From Nephromyces sp. MM_2019 (taxonomy: Eukaryota; Apicomplexa; Aconoidasida; Nephromycida), in contig JADHZB010001138.1 of assembly GCA_015657535.1 (NCBI GenBank), positions 9,565-73,564 of the forward strand: DNA of 64,000 nucleotides. Direction: 5' to 3'. Below the pieces are notes generated by a model. The model did not search any database. It was not told the DNA's origin and saw only the letters and a list, made by a program, of their open reading frames with translations. Positions 36,215 to 47,212 of the stretch are shown here, piece by piece. The translations under genes were made by a program, and so were the position numbers. The stretch's first letter is position 1, and each line of letters begins with the position of its first letter.

Positions 36215-37191
36215 AGATGAGAGTTTGTTTGCTTCCTCCGCTGGATTTTTTGTGAAATTCCCTTGCAAGTTGCTTCAGCTGCTAATGTGTGTGCTGGAGT
36301 GCTGCTCTAAAAGTGCACGCACAGGCTAATGTATAGTCTAGAGAGACGTAGGTTATAGGTATGCTTACTTATTCACAGAAGCAGTGGATAAATGTATTAG
36401 TTTGAGCCACATTGTATGTCGCTAGGCTAAGTGCGATTTTTCCTGATCAATTTTATGCATCGTTGTTCTTGATTTTACTATTTAAAATTAAAAACCTATT
36501 AGAGTATATCTCTATTGCTGACTGTTGTTATGAGCTCCTTCACTCTTAGATTCACCTATTTCAAATTCTCCCTCATTAGAGTTTACTTTTTACCATCTCA
36601 CTCGAAGTGGTGCACTGATGTTTTAAGCATGCATTTAAAAGAGGATCGAGTCGTTTTTCCTAGTATCTTCCCTGCTCACCCGGTATATTGAGTTTTATCC
36701 AAAAGAAACTTGGTATACCACGAAAAATTGCAAGGTAGCTGAGTAATCTGGAGTTCCATATTTAGATTTAATCAAAAATAGAGCAAGCAGGGGGTAAGAG
36801 CTATCGTCAATAAATTCTGGAGTGCTAAGGAGCTCGCATATAATTTTGTCTCGAGTAGTCGATACTAGACACCCTAATGGATGATGCCTGGCTGCTTTGC
36901 TACTTGGATTTGCCACTGTTTGCGTTAAACATACATGTGCATTGCATGCGTGCTATCTCATGTGCTTCGCCTATCGTGCTGCATTTCGTGTTTTCCCGCT
37001 TCTTAAAGTTCTCTTGAAATTTTTTTTCAGGAAATTCCAACTTTTAATAATTTGCATCTTTTTCACGGGCAATTTTTTTCCAGTGTACTGGATGGTTTTT
37101 TTTTGTTTCAGTGTTTTTCTCTAGCTTTTCAATGCGGGATTGCATAATCTTGGTTCGCTTTGTTCATTATCTATAATATGCACTTGGAAAT

Positions 37192-37339
37192 AGCTGCGAA
37201 ACGGCATGGGCCTAAGCCTGCGTAGAACTGTCTGTACTACAGATCTTGATGGTAGTAGCAAACATATCTGCCAAACGGCATGGGCGTAAGTCTGCATGGA
37301 ACTGTCTGCAGTGCAGGTCTTGGTGGTAGTAGCAAATAT
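37192..37339. repeat. Two-copy tandem duplication, 74-bp period
   Basis: AAACGGCATGGGC starts near 37199 and again near 37273. Both copies continue through TAAG.CTGC, GAACTGTCTG and GGTAGTAGCAAA with scattered mismatches. Confidence 0.85.
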
Positions 37340-40099
37340 TCAAAAGAGAGCTTTATTCACATTCTTTATTGATCTAAAGGAAGAATCTCCTGATCATTTA
37401 TTGACCTTCTCCAGCATATATGTTGACATCAAATGTCACAGTATGGCCTTGTACGATTTTATTGATTCCCGAAGGTATACTGCTTCTTCATATGTGGCGG
37501 CCTAGATAGCGTTTAGTAATAGTAAAAATCGTTCCTCTCTGCATTTTCTCAATTACTTTCCCCGGCTGAATAGATTATGGGCACAATTTCCATTGTAATA
37601 TGTTGATAAACCTTTGTATTGCGTTGTGCTTCAGCGCTCAATGCGCATGTGGTTTTGATGCCTGTCAATTTTCCCTTCTTTTCATCTTTAGTACAGGTGA
37701 TGATATCTTGGTTTATGCGCTAGGATACCTATCCAGTTTAACGCTTAATTTTTAGTGTTTCGTCGCGCTAGTTCTGTTGCTTTGTTGAAGTCATATTGAG
37801 GGTTTTTTCGAATGTTTTGTGAAAGGCTCTTGTAGCAGTTCTTTTGTTCATTTGCGTATCGCCATTGATTTTAATGTCAGTAATCTTATTACCGTGTAGT
37901 ACGCATTGATACTTGTGAACCACCTCGATTAATATAAACATATATATGTGTATGTGTTCTGGCTTTCCTATGAGCTCGTTGCCTTTATATGAATAGTGAT
38001 TACCATCTTTGTCTGACAGTATGTCTAAGTATTTATTTTTTTTGTATCACCTAGTGGTTCTGTCTACGTGCTAGCAGCCCATGGACTTGCATCGATACGC
38101 TAGTGATGAATTTAAAACCCTAGCACATATAGAGTGAAATTTTCTGCCAGCGCTCTTATATAAATTACTGCCTTTTTTTTACTTTTGGTTTTGCTGATAC
38201 CTTCACTTTTTTGTCAGTAATGATGTCTCCACCTTGTTGATATAATAATGATAGGACGCGTTTCCTCTCTTTTAGCCTCGCTTTTATATGAGCTCACATT
38301 TGAAATGTAAGTGCAGTTTCAGTAATGATAGAGTGTGATTTGTTTGGCATGCTATTTATAAAATCGTACCTCGAAGTTTCAAAAGTTAATAGGGATACTG
38401 GGGCCATCTCTCAACCTCTGGGCAGTAACCGCACGCGCTGCCTTCAAAAGCTATTAAATACTCATCTATTAGTCGCAATACACGAATGATTTGCATGAGG
38501 CATATAATACAAGTTGTATGATAAATGTGTGCTTTAGAGGATTAAAACTCGCTTAGAGGCTATGCGAGGCAACTGTTGTACTTTTGTGTATGCGAGTGAA
38601 TTCACTTCGTACAATTTGTATTGGCCGAAACATTTACGTGCGTAATGTTTCTTCTTTGGGGCGAGCAAGTTTCTTCATTGGAATTGTAAAAGTGCGCCAC
38701 AGAAAATTATATATGTATATATATTTGTAGTTCTATTTTTGAAATCCTTGTTTTTAACATAATTGTATTCGTTTTCGCGGAATATAAAACATTTGAACTA
38801 TTTAGTATGCGGTTGCACTGCTTGGTGAATAAGGGTATCCTTATGTGAGGGTGGTACAGCGGCTCGCAAAATTTTTTTTTGCGCTCTGTTGGGCTTAAGG
38901 CAGTGCAGGCCACGCACTGAAATGGTTGTTTTCATATCTTCTCTTGTCTTTGAGGCTGTTTCTGTACTTGAAGTTTTTTCTTGGGTAGTTCACATCCCCT
39001 ATATTTTCAACTAGCTGGGATTTAGTTTTATTTTTCAATACAGCAACTCTCTAAACTGCAATAATTCGCAGTTTTTACGCCTGAGTTGCACCTTTTCATA
39101 ACATAGAAGTTAAAAAATGCCGTTTGCGCATACAGTTATACTGAGTATTAAGTATTAGATTTACCTCTTCTTAGGAAACGAAGGTAATAAAGTATTAGTT
39201 AATAAGGTGAGAGTTTGCGATCAAATCCTGGCATTACATCTGCAGTAGCCAGTTGAGGCAAATGGAGGACGTGTCCAGGGCCCGTTGTAGGTTGCTTTGT
39301 GAGTCCATTTGCTTAACTCTTTGAAACTACGTTGTATTTGTGGTATTGGGCTTAGTTTTAGTAGCCCTTTCTGGTATCGCTACGCCGTACAGACGTCCCT
39401 TCGGGAATCTTTTGGAGTCTCCTTGCTGTCAGCATATTCTTAAGGACTGCTTCTCTGAATTGCTACGTGCGTCAGTGGGTTTTAAAAGACCAGAGCATCA
39501 ATTATGAATATCCTCGGCATACATTATCAACCCAGAAAGACTAGAAAGCCTGTAAGCCGCGGACATTACGAAAGCCTATGCATAGAAGCTCGCCCTCCGT
39601 CTATAGGAAATCAGCCTAACTCACCCTCAATTCACCGTTCAGAAGTTGGTTTCTGTGGCTGCAACGGAACGGTGTGAAGCACACTTGTATTCCCACACAT
39701 TGGCTAACGTGCTATAACACGGTGCTGAGACATTGTCAGATAACATGTAGGTGGTATCACCCTATAATCTAGTGGGCATGAGCAATCACGGAAGAATCGT
39801 AAAGAAATCACCTTGTTCCTCACATCTACTTCCCATGTACGCTTTTTAGGCTACGTTCGCTAGCTCTCTTCGTGTAACAAGCACCTTGACGCATGAGGCA
39901 GTGAACTAGCTTCCTCCACATTGATAGTGCTGCAGGCCTTCATTCACTTCCATGCTACAGTAGAGGTTTCAGGCAGCAATAGGGGCATATTTCGTATTTC
40001 CATTTCGTGATTGCCTTTTTTCCGAGCCTCTAAGAACTATGCAAAACTACAAGTGCTTATATCCCTAAGTAGCTATATCACTTGCGCATCGCCAGATGG

Positions 40100-40190
40100 A
40101 ATCGGTGATTTCCACAACACCCAATAAACGGTCAAAACAACAGCTAGAAATCGGTGATTTTCATAACATTGAATAAACGATCAAAACAAC
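40100..40190. repeat. Two-copy direct repeat, 49-bp period
   Basis: AATCGGTGATTT begins at 40100 and at 40149. Both copies end AATAAACGRTCAAAACAAC and have a few mismatches. Confidence 0.85.
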
Positions 40191-41194
40191 CACAGCAGCC
40201 TGCTTGAAATCATGAAAGATCATTATTTTGTCGCATTATACTGAAGATTCACTTCAGCTTGAATTGCAATATCAAGCATTTATCGACACGCGAGGTACGC
40301 AGAAATATAGAGCAGAAAACGCATCCTTGTGCAGCTTTTATTTGTATTTTTTCGCTTATAGTGTTTTTCAAACAGGAAGCATCAAATTTGGAAGCTAAAA
40401 AACCTGAAAAGGTACCACCTTGAGTGCACAAGGTTTCAGAGGCATAGACCGTACACGCTATCTAAATTTAGCGCTATTTCCTTATCACTTATAGGGAAGT
40501 TAGGGCGAAATAAATAAACTCTAGCGTTCAGTTCGTGTTGAGGATATGGTAACTCCAAATCATAAATAAGCCTTTTTGACGCATAAATACGATAAAATCG
40601 TAGCAGCGCTAGAGGAGCACAGGGCCCCTTCCACTGAATGAAACTCAGCCTGATTAAGCGCTAATTTTTCTCACAAAATATAACGCTAATATTAATTACT
40701 AGGATTTAATGAGCGATGATTAAATTCTCACATGGATGGCCTCAATCTCTAATGAGAAGTCCCCGTTATGCAATTCTAACACCAATATATAGAACCATTG
40801 ATAGTATTCACATTTTTGCGAGCATGCGACTGCATTAAATTCTGATCCTCAGATGGTATTCGACTGCCTCTGCTCTCGCACAACAGTGCATCTGTCAGGA
40901 TAAAATTTCTACCGGCCCAAAAAGCAAAATTTCACAAATTTATGCGCTAAAAAAAAATTTCCTTCATGAGAAGTTAGAGGCTTTCTACCGTACCCAAAAA
41001 AAATCTTTAAGCAAAAAAATTTACCACAAGTTGCTAATAGATGTGAAACTAATGAACTAGGACATAAAAAGAAACAGTCCCTCGACATTAAAGCTAGAAA
41101 AACTCCATATCAATAGAATATTTTTACATTTTTCAAATCTAAAGCTTCATGCGAAATTTATAATCAATCTCATATCCCATTATTGCTACATTGC

Positions 41195-42451
41195 TTATTG
41201 ACCCTTAAAAATAGGCTTCCGTTTTTCCTTGAAGGCCGCCAAAGCCTCTAGTCTATCGGTAGTATCCAAGATTTGATCATAACCTTCCTTCTCCACTTGA
41301 AGGGCTTCCTCCAAAGATAAGCTAGCACCACCATGTATTACTTGCTTTGCTACCCGAAGAGCAATTGGAGCACTATCAAGTAGTTCACCACAGAGCATCC
41401 ATCCCAGGAGTAGGGATCGACTGTTTCGTGCAGCTTCAAAAACTTGTCCATCCATCCTATTGAAGCCCCATGTCACGCTTCCGTGCCCTGGTGAAGTGAC
41501 ATCCACGCAGTTTTGTTCCGTCTTCATTAAGTTACATGCATCATAAAATGAATTAATCCAACTCTTTACTTCCTCAGTTGTACGTGAAATTTTTAATGCT
41601 TCCTGTAACTCAGCGTCGTTGATGCCATCGACGTAGTCAATGAGACCGTATTTTAAGGCCTGTTCAGCAGTGAGCTTCTTGCCTTTAAAGATAAGTTCCT
41701 TAGCCCGGTGAAGACCAACCAAGCGTGGAAGCCGCTGTGTTCCTCCAGCGCCAGGAATTATGCCTAATCTAGCCTCAGGAAGGCCAAAAAGTCCCCCCTG
41801 TGAGGAGGCTATCCGGAAATCACACCCCATGGCCAGCTCAAAACCACCACCTAGAGCTGAACCATCCATGCATGCGATGGTAGGAATTGGCAGCTTGCTT
41901 AAGGCATGAAAAGAATTCCTGAGATTAAATACAAAATTACGTATTTGGCTAGCTGTCATTTTTGACCTTTCTTTAAGGTCTGCCCCGGCACAGAAGGCAG
42001 TTGAGTCGGAGCTCCAGAGTAAGAGAGCCCTAGGAGGTCTACAGTTATTGCTTTCAGGGATGGGATCACTGCTTTGCAAAGCAAGAGCGGGAAGCAGCCC
42101 ATTAAAGATACACTTGTCGAAATCCTGGAGGAATCTTTGGCTTATAGAGTTCTTCAGCTCCCTCCTGTCAAGAGTCATCACAGCAATAGGTGCATTTGAG
42201 GGCTGATGCAAGGTCACCAAGGATCGGGGTTGATTAGAGCTTGACGATTGCGTTGCCGCCTGGTGTTCCTGAAGAACGTCGGAAACGGAGCTGCTAAAAC
42301 CAGAATTTCGAAAGTTGGATCCCGATTTTACAGTAAAAAAGCGAGGGGTACCAGTAATCCTCACCCATGTAGCGAGGAGGGGGAGGTTCCATCCTCCAAG
42401 CAACTTCATATGTAGTGAGTAGCCAATTGATGGCGCTACTCTTCGAGCCAT
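41195..42451 (-). CDS. Enoyl-CoA hydratase/isomerase family (crotonase), AUH-like, mitochondrial
   Basis: Single exon, 418 residues from ATG at 42451; the upstream open frame has no ATG. Crotonases hydrate or isomerise acyl-CoAs in fatty-acid and branched-chain amino-acid breakdown. The first 55 or so residues are basic and Ser-rich with few acids (MARRVAPSIGYSL), fitting a mitochondrial presequence. The core includes VMTLDRRELKNSIS (about 91-104), the oxyanion-hole segment FCAGADLKER (153-162), SALGGGFELAMGCDFRIA with Glu205, and GLPEARLGIIPGAGGTQRL with Glu226. These are the two catalytic acids of true hydratases. The C-terminus AFKEKRKPIFKGQ matches the family end. An insertion of about 70 residues (roughly 285-355) separates core and C-terminal helices and is unusual. 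The exact substrate (enoyl-CoA versus 3-methylglutaconyl-CoA) cannot be settled from the sequence. Confidence 0.92.
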   Translation of the reverse strand: MARRVAPSIGYSLHMKLLGGWNLPLLATWVRITGTPRFFTVKSGSNFRNSGFSSSVSDVLQEHQAATQSSSSNQPRSLVTLHQPSNAPIAVMTLDRRELKNSISQRFLQDFDKCIFNGLLPALALQSSDPIPESNNCRPPRALLLWSSDSTAFCAGADLKERSKMTASQIRNFVFNLRNSFHALSKLPIPTIACMDGSALGGGFELAMGCDFRIASSQGGLFGLPEARLGIIPGAGGTQRLPRLVGLHRAKELIFKGKKLTAEQALKYGLIDYVDGINDAELQEALKISRTTEEVKSWINSFYDACNLMKTEQNCVDVTSPGHGSVTWGFNRMDGQVFEAARNSRSLLLGWMLCGELLDSAPIALRVAKQVIHGGASLSLEEALQVEKEGYDQILDTTDRLEALAAFKEKRKPIFKGQ

Positions 42452-45400
42452 CTTCCTCAATGCGAAAAACTTAATAAAAAGAGGCAGGACCCATTCGGAG
42501 TGTCCAGGGGATAAACGCTGCGGAAAAAAATTAAGATCACGATTGAGTATGGTGAACCAAGTGAAGTAGCAGTCTATGGAGGTGAAAATGAAAACGGGGA
42601 ACAAGGGATTTCCTCACGTGACGGCATTGCGTACTCTTTCATACTAAAAATAAAAAAGATGCCGTTTCCGCCTTCTAGGGCATGGTGAATCATTCACCAC
42701 TCATAGAGTATCGCCAAATTTTGTGTCGACATTCGCGATAACTGTAGTTGTTATCATAGTTCTTACCTTAATGCTTTGTTACTTCTACTTTTTGCGCCAC
42801 TGACGTTTAGAATTAGACGAGCTCTGGTGAATATGGGGAATGCCGTAGCCTACGGCGCTTTTGCCAATGGTTACACTGTCACTAGCCCACAACTAATGCA
42901 GTGTGTGTTGCCAGCCCTCCTTCGTAAGCATTCATCCCACATGATGAGGATAGAGCAAGCCCAAACGAAAGCTAACAAGCAGCCAAACTGATGCACATCA
43001 GCACACTAGCAAACACACAAAAGCTAACATGCTGGCAAATATGCTCGCGTGAACAAAGTAGCAAGCACGCACACATGAGCACATTGGCAAAAACACACAC
43101 ATGAACAAACTAGCAAACACAAAAAAAAAGCTAGCACACAACCAAAGTGATACACATCGACACACAACCATACATGCACACAGTTACTCTACACTTGGGT
43201 CCCAAGTCTCATGTTAGTCACTGCGAATCAGTACCTTATTTCAAACCTGGGAAGCCGTACCACACTCTAATTAAGGTATACGATGCGCAGTCTGTTTATA
43301 GAGAGCTTTGGTTCCTCTAAAGGAAACTCAAGCATAACTTTTCTGTATTTATGGATTGCAGCTAAAACAAGAAAATAAGCATTGGATGACATAATATTAC
43401 ATTCTCCCCTAGGATTAGGCGAAAAACCTTTAGTTCACACTGATGCTTCGAGAGTCAGTTTATGCTTTTATGCATTTTTACAGAATAGATGTGACACCTG
43501 GTTTTTTGTTAAGAATTTTTGCCTTTTCTTTAATTTCAACTATAGAGCCTGACTGCAAACAGCTTCTACTTATAGCTAGACGTTGCTGCTTAAGATAGCA
43601 AAAGCATTGCAACTAATCTCACATGTAGAAGCTGTGGAAGCTAGAACCAAGTTTCCACCTGATGCAAATGCCGTGGCAGCCATACACCAACTTTAATCTC
43701 ATGCGAAAGCAACTTTCTGCTACGCAGGCTACTAAGACCATATCTCGTCTTCCCGGTGGCAAATAAACATCAGATTGTGGTACAAAACACTTCTACATGC
43801 CACGTCAATATGTAAATTATTCCGCGCAAATCCTTTATCTTACGATGAAGCACATACCCGCAGGATGTAACACACATCTTCCACTGACTTTCTGGAGGAA
43901 CCATTGCGTCAAAATACCTCGCATTACTCCGACTAATGGCAGATATTCGCTGCAAACAAAATGCGTTCTCATCTAAACTAACATAGTCTTCTTTATAAAA
44001 GACCCTTAGATACAGCTTGCTTGACAGCGCTCGCAGTTGCAAGTAGTTCCTACTACATTACCGCTATAGCAAAGGTCATATGCGCGGGTATGGCCAAATT
44101 TTACTCGCTTATATTTTCATCGTTCCCTTCACGACATGGCTTCATTGCAATATTTCATACAAGGCATTTTATAGCTGCAGCTACGGTGAAAACTGCCACT
44201 TAATGCTTTCAATTTGCTGGGGACTTGAGGACTCTGGACATCTTGTTCAGTTGCTGCTTTGGGGAGTTAGTTAGTTGTAAGGGTTAATTTTCTCTATTAG
44301 ATCAGCATTTTTGCTTTCTATCCCAAGTTTAACTTTTTCAACTTTCAGAAAGAGTTGCATGTACGCTACTTATGTAAATATTTTTTTTCAGATAAGTTTT
44401 ATTACTGCACCGGGCTTCTAGCCATGTAGGCGTATCCGAACGGCCATAGCAATTGCTATAAGCCTTTTCTCTCACAAAATTCCAACACATTAATGAGCTT
44501 AAAAAAGCATCGATCACTGGCGTATTTTGACTCCAAGCTAAGACTGGTATGTAGTTGTGAATAAATCGTTAGCACACCGTGGAAAACGCGAGCAAAGCCT
44601 AAATAAAATTATTAATAACCTAGTGAGAACCAAAGCTTTTTTCTGCAAAAGGCGCACATAAAATGAAATAATCAAGCAATTTGATAAACTTAGCATGAAA
44701 ATGCAATAACTGCTATTTCACACATATAAGCTAGAATACACGAATTTCCCTACTGAAAGCTATAGAGAGCACAAAGGCCGTAGGGAGTTAATGCATTACC
44801 TTAGTGCCACAGAATAGCATAATAAATCCTGCCAGGTTGAAATGAAGTAACTGTTAGACTTCTTTCGCAGTAGAATGATGAATTTCTTTAAAGCGGTATA
44901 TCTAACTTGTAAAAGAAATTCCGTCAAATTGACATGTTTATGACATTAAATCTATTTGCAACAAAGTATACAACTGGGATACTGAACACAGTATGTGGGA
45001 ATCAACTTCCGCAAGGCCTGAATCAATCCAAGCATCAGAGTAATTCCAACATAAATAACCTCCTTCAACTATCCTTCCCTTGAAAAATTTTAAAGCGTCA
45101 AATTAGTGCTATTTGAACGGGAAAGTAGACGCAAGAATAGCAAGCCCATAGAAAACTAATCCAGTATGCTTACCCTTAGAAGGTATTCTGGAAGATATGA
45201 AGACGTCGAAAGCATTAAAAAGCTATCTCAATCGCATAGGACCATCAATCGCAGAAAAGAAACATATGTTCCACCTTCCTTAGACTCAGAAACATCAAGA
45301 GTGAAACTCAAGGAAAATGTCGAATATGAAAGCCGAGCTTTCGAATAAATTCTTGTGAGTTCCCAGGTTAGCAAAAAATTGCACAAAGAGACTACAATTC

Positions 45401-45622
45401 GAAATATGCAGTCCTTTAGTTCCATAAAAAAGTGAAATCTCATCAAGGGGAAAGCATTGCACAGCAAAATTGATCTAAAGGGATAGTAAACGTGACTAAC
45501 TCATCAATAGGGTTGATTAAGTAATCATATAGAAGCTTATATTAATTGTAATGCTTAAACAAACAAAAAGTGCTAGCATGCTAGAAAAAAACATTTCAGC
45601 ACAATCAGTATTCATTGATATA
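42452..45622. other. Intergenic region with CA-rich degenerate repeat
   Basis: Positions about 42990-43190 are a degenerate A/C-rich repeat built on ACACAC, GCTAACA and AGCAAACA words. A 60-codon plus-strand ORF at 45166-45348 (RRYSGRYEDVESIKKLS) has a protein-like hydrophilic composition but no other support. Nothing else recognised. Confidence 0.4.
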
Positions 45623-47212
45623 CTAATGAATAACTTCATTGATCCTTGATACTTCCTTCTGTTTCATCAGTTTCTGACTCAGCTCAGCGGTATCCGCCAA
45701 ACGTATAGTTTTTTGTACTGCATCGAAGATATAAGGACCGGATGGCTTCAACTGCTTCTCGTAATACGCCGTGGTACCCTGCAATTTTGATTGCTCTGCG
45801 GAAGCTGTACCATTCAAATCATTCATGTTCATCTTATTTGTCTTTTCCAACACAGATGAAACTTCACGGTACAGATAGTCACCCAGTAGTGGTTCCGTCT
45901 TGCATATGTACTCGCAGTACCTGTGAGAGTCATATTCAGGCCTCTCAAGGGACTCAAAATCTGAGAAACCATATAACTTTCGGCGACTCTTAGTTGCCAT
46001 TTCCCCTTCCTCTTCCTTAAGAGGGTCAAGATATAAGCATAAGCTCTTCATGAACGACCAAAAGTTTCGGCACATTTTTCTGAGTTGCGTGTTAGATTGG
46101 TCCTTTTCAGAAATCGCTTCCAGAATAAGCTCAGGATTAAGCTCAAGCTCAATTTCGAAAGTGCCAGGTTTCCATCTCTTCACAGGAGATGGCGGAGGGG
46201 GGGGGAATTGTGAATTTGATGCCCTGTCCCCACCAGGGGTATTTGGTGGCTTAGGAGAGTCTTCTTCTATGGCGTTAGTCATATCCAGCCGAAATTCTCG
46301 ACCAACACGGATGAAAGAATGCCGTATCCTCTTCCTCTTTGACAAGAGGGTAGCTGAGTCTAACCTGTTCCTCTTGTGCTCAACATTGATGCTTACACGA
46401 ACATCATGAGGGGCTCGAGAGAACCTCCTCCACCACGAAGGCCGGTCAGCAATATCAGGTCCCATATAAATATCGAACTTCATCAATTTCTCCTTATAAA
46501 TGAGTTCAAGAGGTTTATTAACGAAAGTCTCTTTATAATTAGTATCTAAGGGGTACACAGCCCTTAAAACTTCATCGTCATCCGCTATCCTGAAAGTTTT
46601 CACCAGCGTAAAGGATGGTATGCATTTCGAAAAGACAACTGGCAGAGCACTTTGCCCCAAAATAGCCGCGGCAACATCACTATGGCGGAGCCGCTTATTG
46701 CTCTTCAATTCAGCCTTGTTTTTCTCTTGATTGGGAGCAAAATCAATATCATCTTCGTCCCTAAGCTTTTCTTCTGCAGCTACCCTTTCCGATCCATCGT
46801 CGTTGGCATCGTCAACCGCATGCCTCCGTGAGTCAAGATCCTCGAAGATGACCTCGGGAGTGCCAGCAAGCTGGCAAATGTGAGCGTGAAGCTCATGGAA
46901 TTGAAGACTGGATAAACCAGGTTCAAATCTGCAACTCCCCCAATTACCATCAATAATCGTTGGGGTCATAGTGGGTAGGTTTAATCTTTGATCAGACTCA
47001 AGGTCGATAATATTCCCAAGTCGAGCTTCAATCTCAAGTGTAGCAGCTGGCCCCGAACCAGAAGACCCATCTTGAAATAGTTCTTTATAATTCTCATTTA
47101 CCGCTATCTTTATTGCATCCACCAACTCATCCACCACATCATCCGAGACTGGCCAACTGGTACCATCTTGCCGTGAAGACGGCGCAGAAAGTACGTCACA
47201 GAACCAGACCAT
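45623..47212 (-). CDS. CET1: mRNA-capping RNA 5'-triphosphatase, Cet1/tunnel family
   Basis: Single exon of 529 residues. This enzyme removes the gamma phosphate of nascent mRNA in the nucleus, the first capping step, using a metal-binding beta tunnel. The defining glutamate motifs are present: EIEARLG (residues 60-66, motif A) and FEIELEL (352-358, motif C). Between them are YKEKLMKFDIY (239 on), DVRVSINVEHKR (270-281) and RKRIRHSFIRVGREFRLDMT (293-312), the basic strands that line the tunnel. An acidic, probably disordered insertion lies at about 135-170 and a proline run (PPPPPSP) at 337-343 precedes motif C. There is no guanylyltransferase domain in the ORF, so capping uses a separate enzyme, as in fungi and apicomplexans. 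The frame is open about 20 codons upstream of the chosen ATG. Animals and plants use an unrelated cysteine-phosphatase fold, which informs taxonomy. Confidence 0.92.
   Translation of the reverse strand: MVWFCDVLSAPSSRQDGTSWPVSDDVVDELVDAIKIAVNENYKELFQDGSSGSGPAATLEIEARLGNIIDLESDQRLNLPTMTPTIIDGNWGSCRFEPGLSSLQFHELHAHICQLAGTPEVIFEDLDSRRHAVDDANDDGSERVAAEEKLRDEDDIDFAPNQEKNKAELKSNKRLRHSDVAAAILGQSALPVVFSKCIPSFTLVKTFRIADDDEVLRAVYPLDTNYKETFVNKPLELIYKEKLMKFDIYMGPDIADRPSWWRRFSRAPHDVRVSINVEHKRNRLDSATLLSKRKRIRHSFIRVGREFRLDMTNAIEEDSPKPPNTPGGDRASNSQFPPPPPSPVKRWKPGTFEIELELNPELILEAISEKDQSNTQLRKMCRNFWSFMKSLCLYLDPLKEEEGEMATKSRRKLYGFSDFESLERPEYDSHRYCEYICKTEPLLGDYLYREVSSVLEKTNKMNMNDLNGTASAEQSKLQGTTAYYEKQLKPSGPYIFDAVQKTIRLADTAELSQKLMKQKEVSRINEVIH

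Larger units (their letters stand above)
36215..41194. other. Gene-free interval with local duplications
   Basis: About 5 kb with only chance-looking ORFs. It contains two clear two-copy duplications (37192-37339 and 40100-40190, listed separately). The stretch from about 39.2 to 40.0 kb has a more mixed composition than its flanks. Confidence 0.4.

Noticed and set aside
45166..45348. 60-codon hydrophilic plus-strand ORF
   Set aside because: Plausible composition but too short, without motif, signal or splice support.
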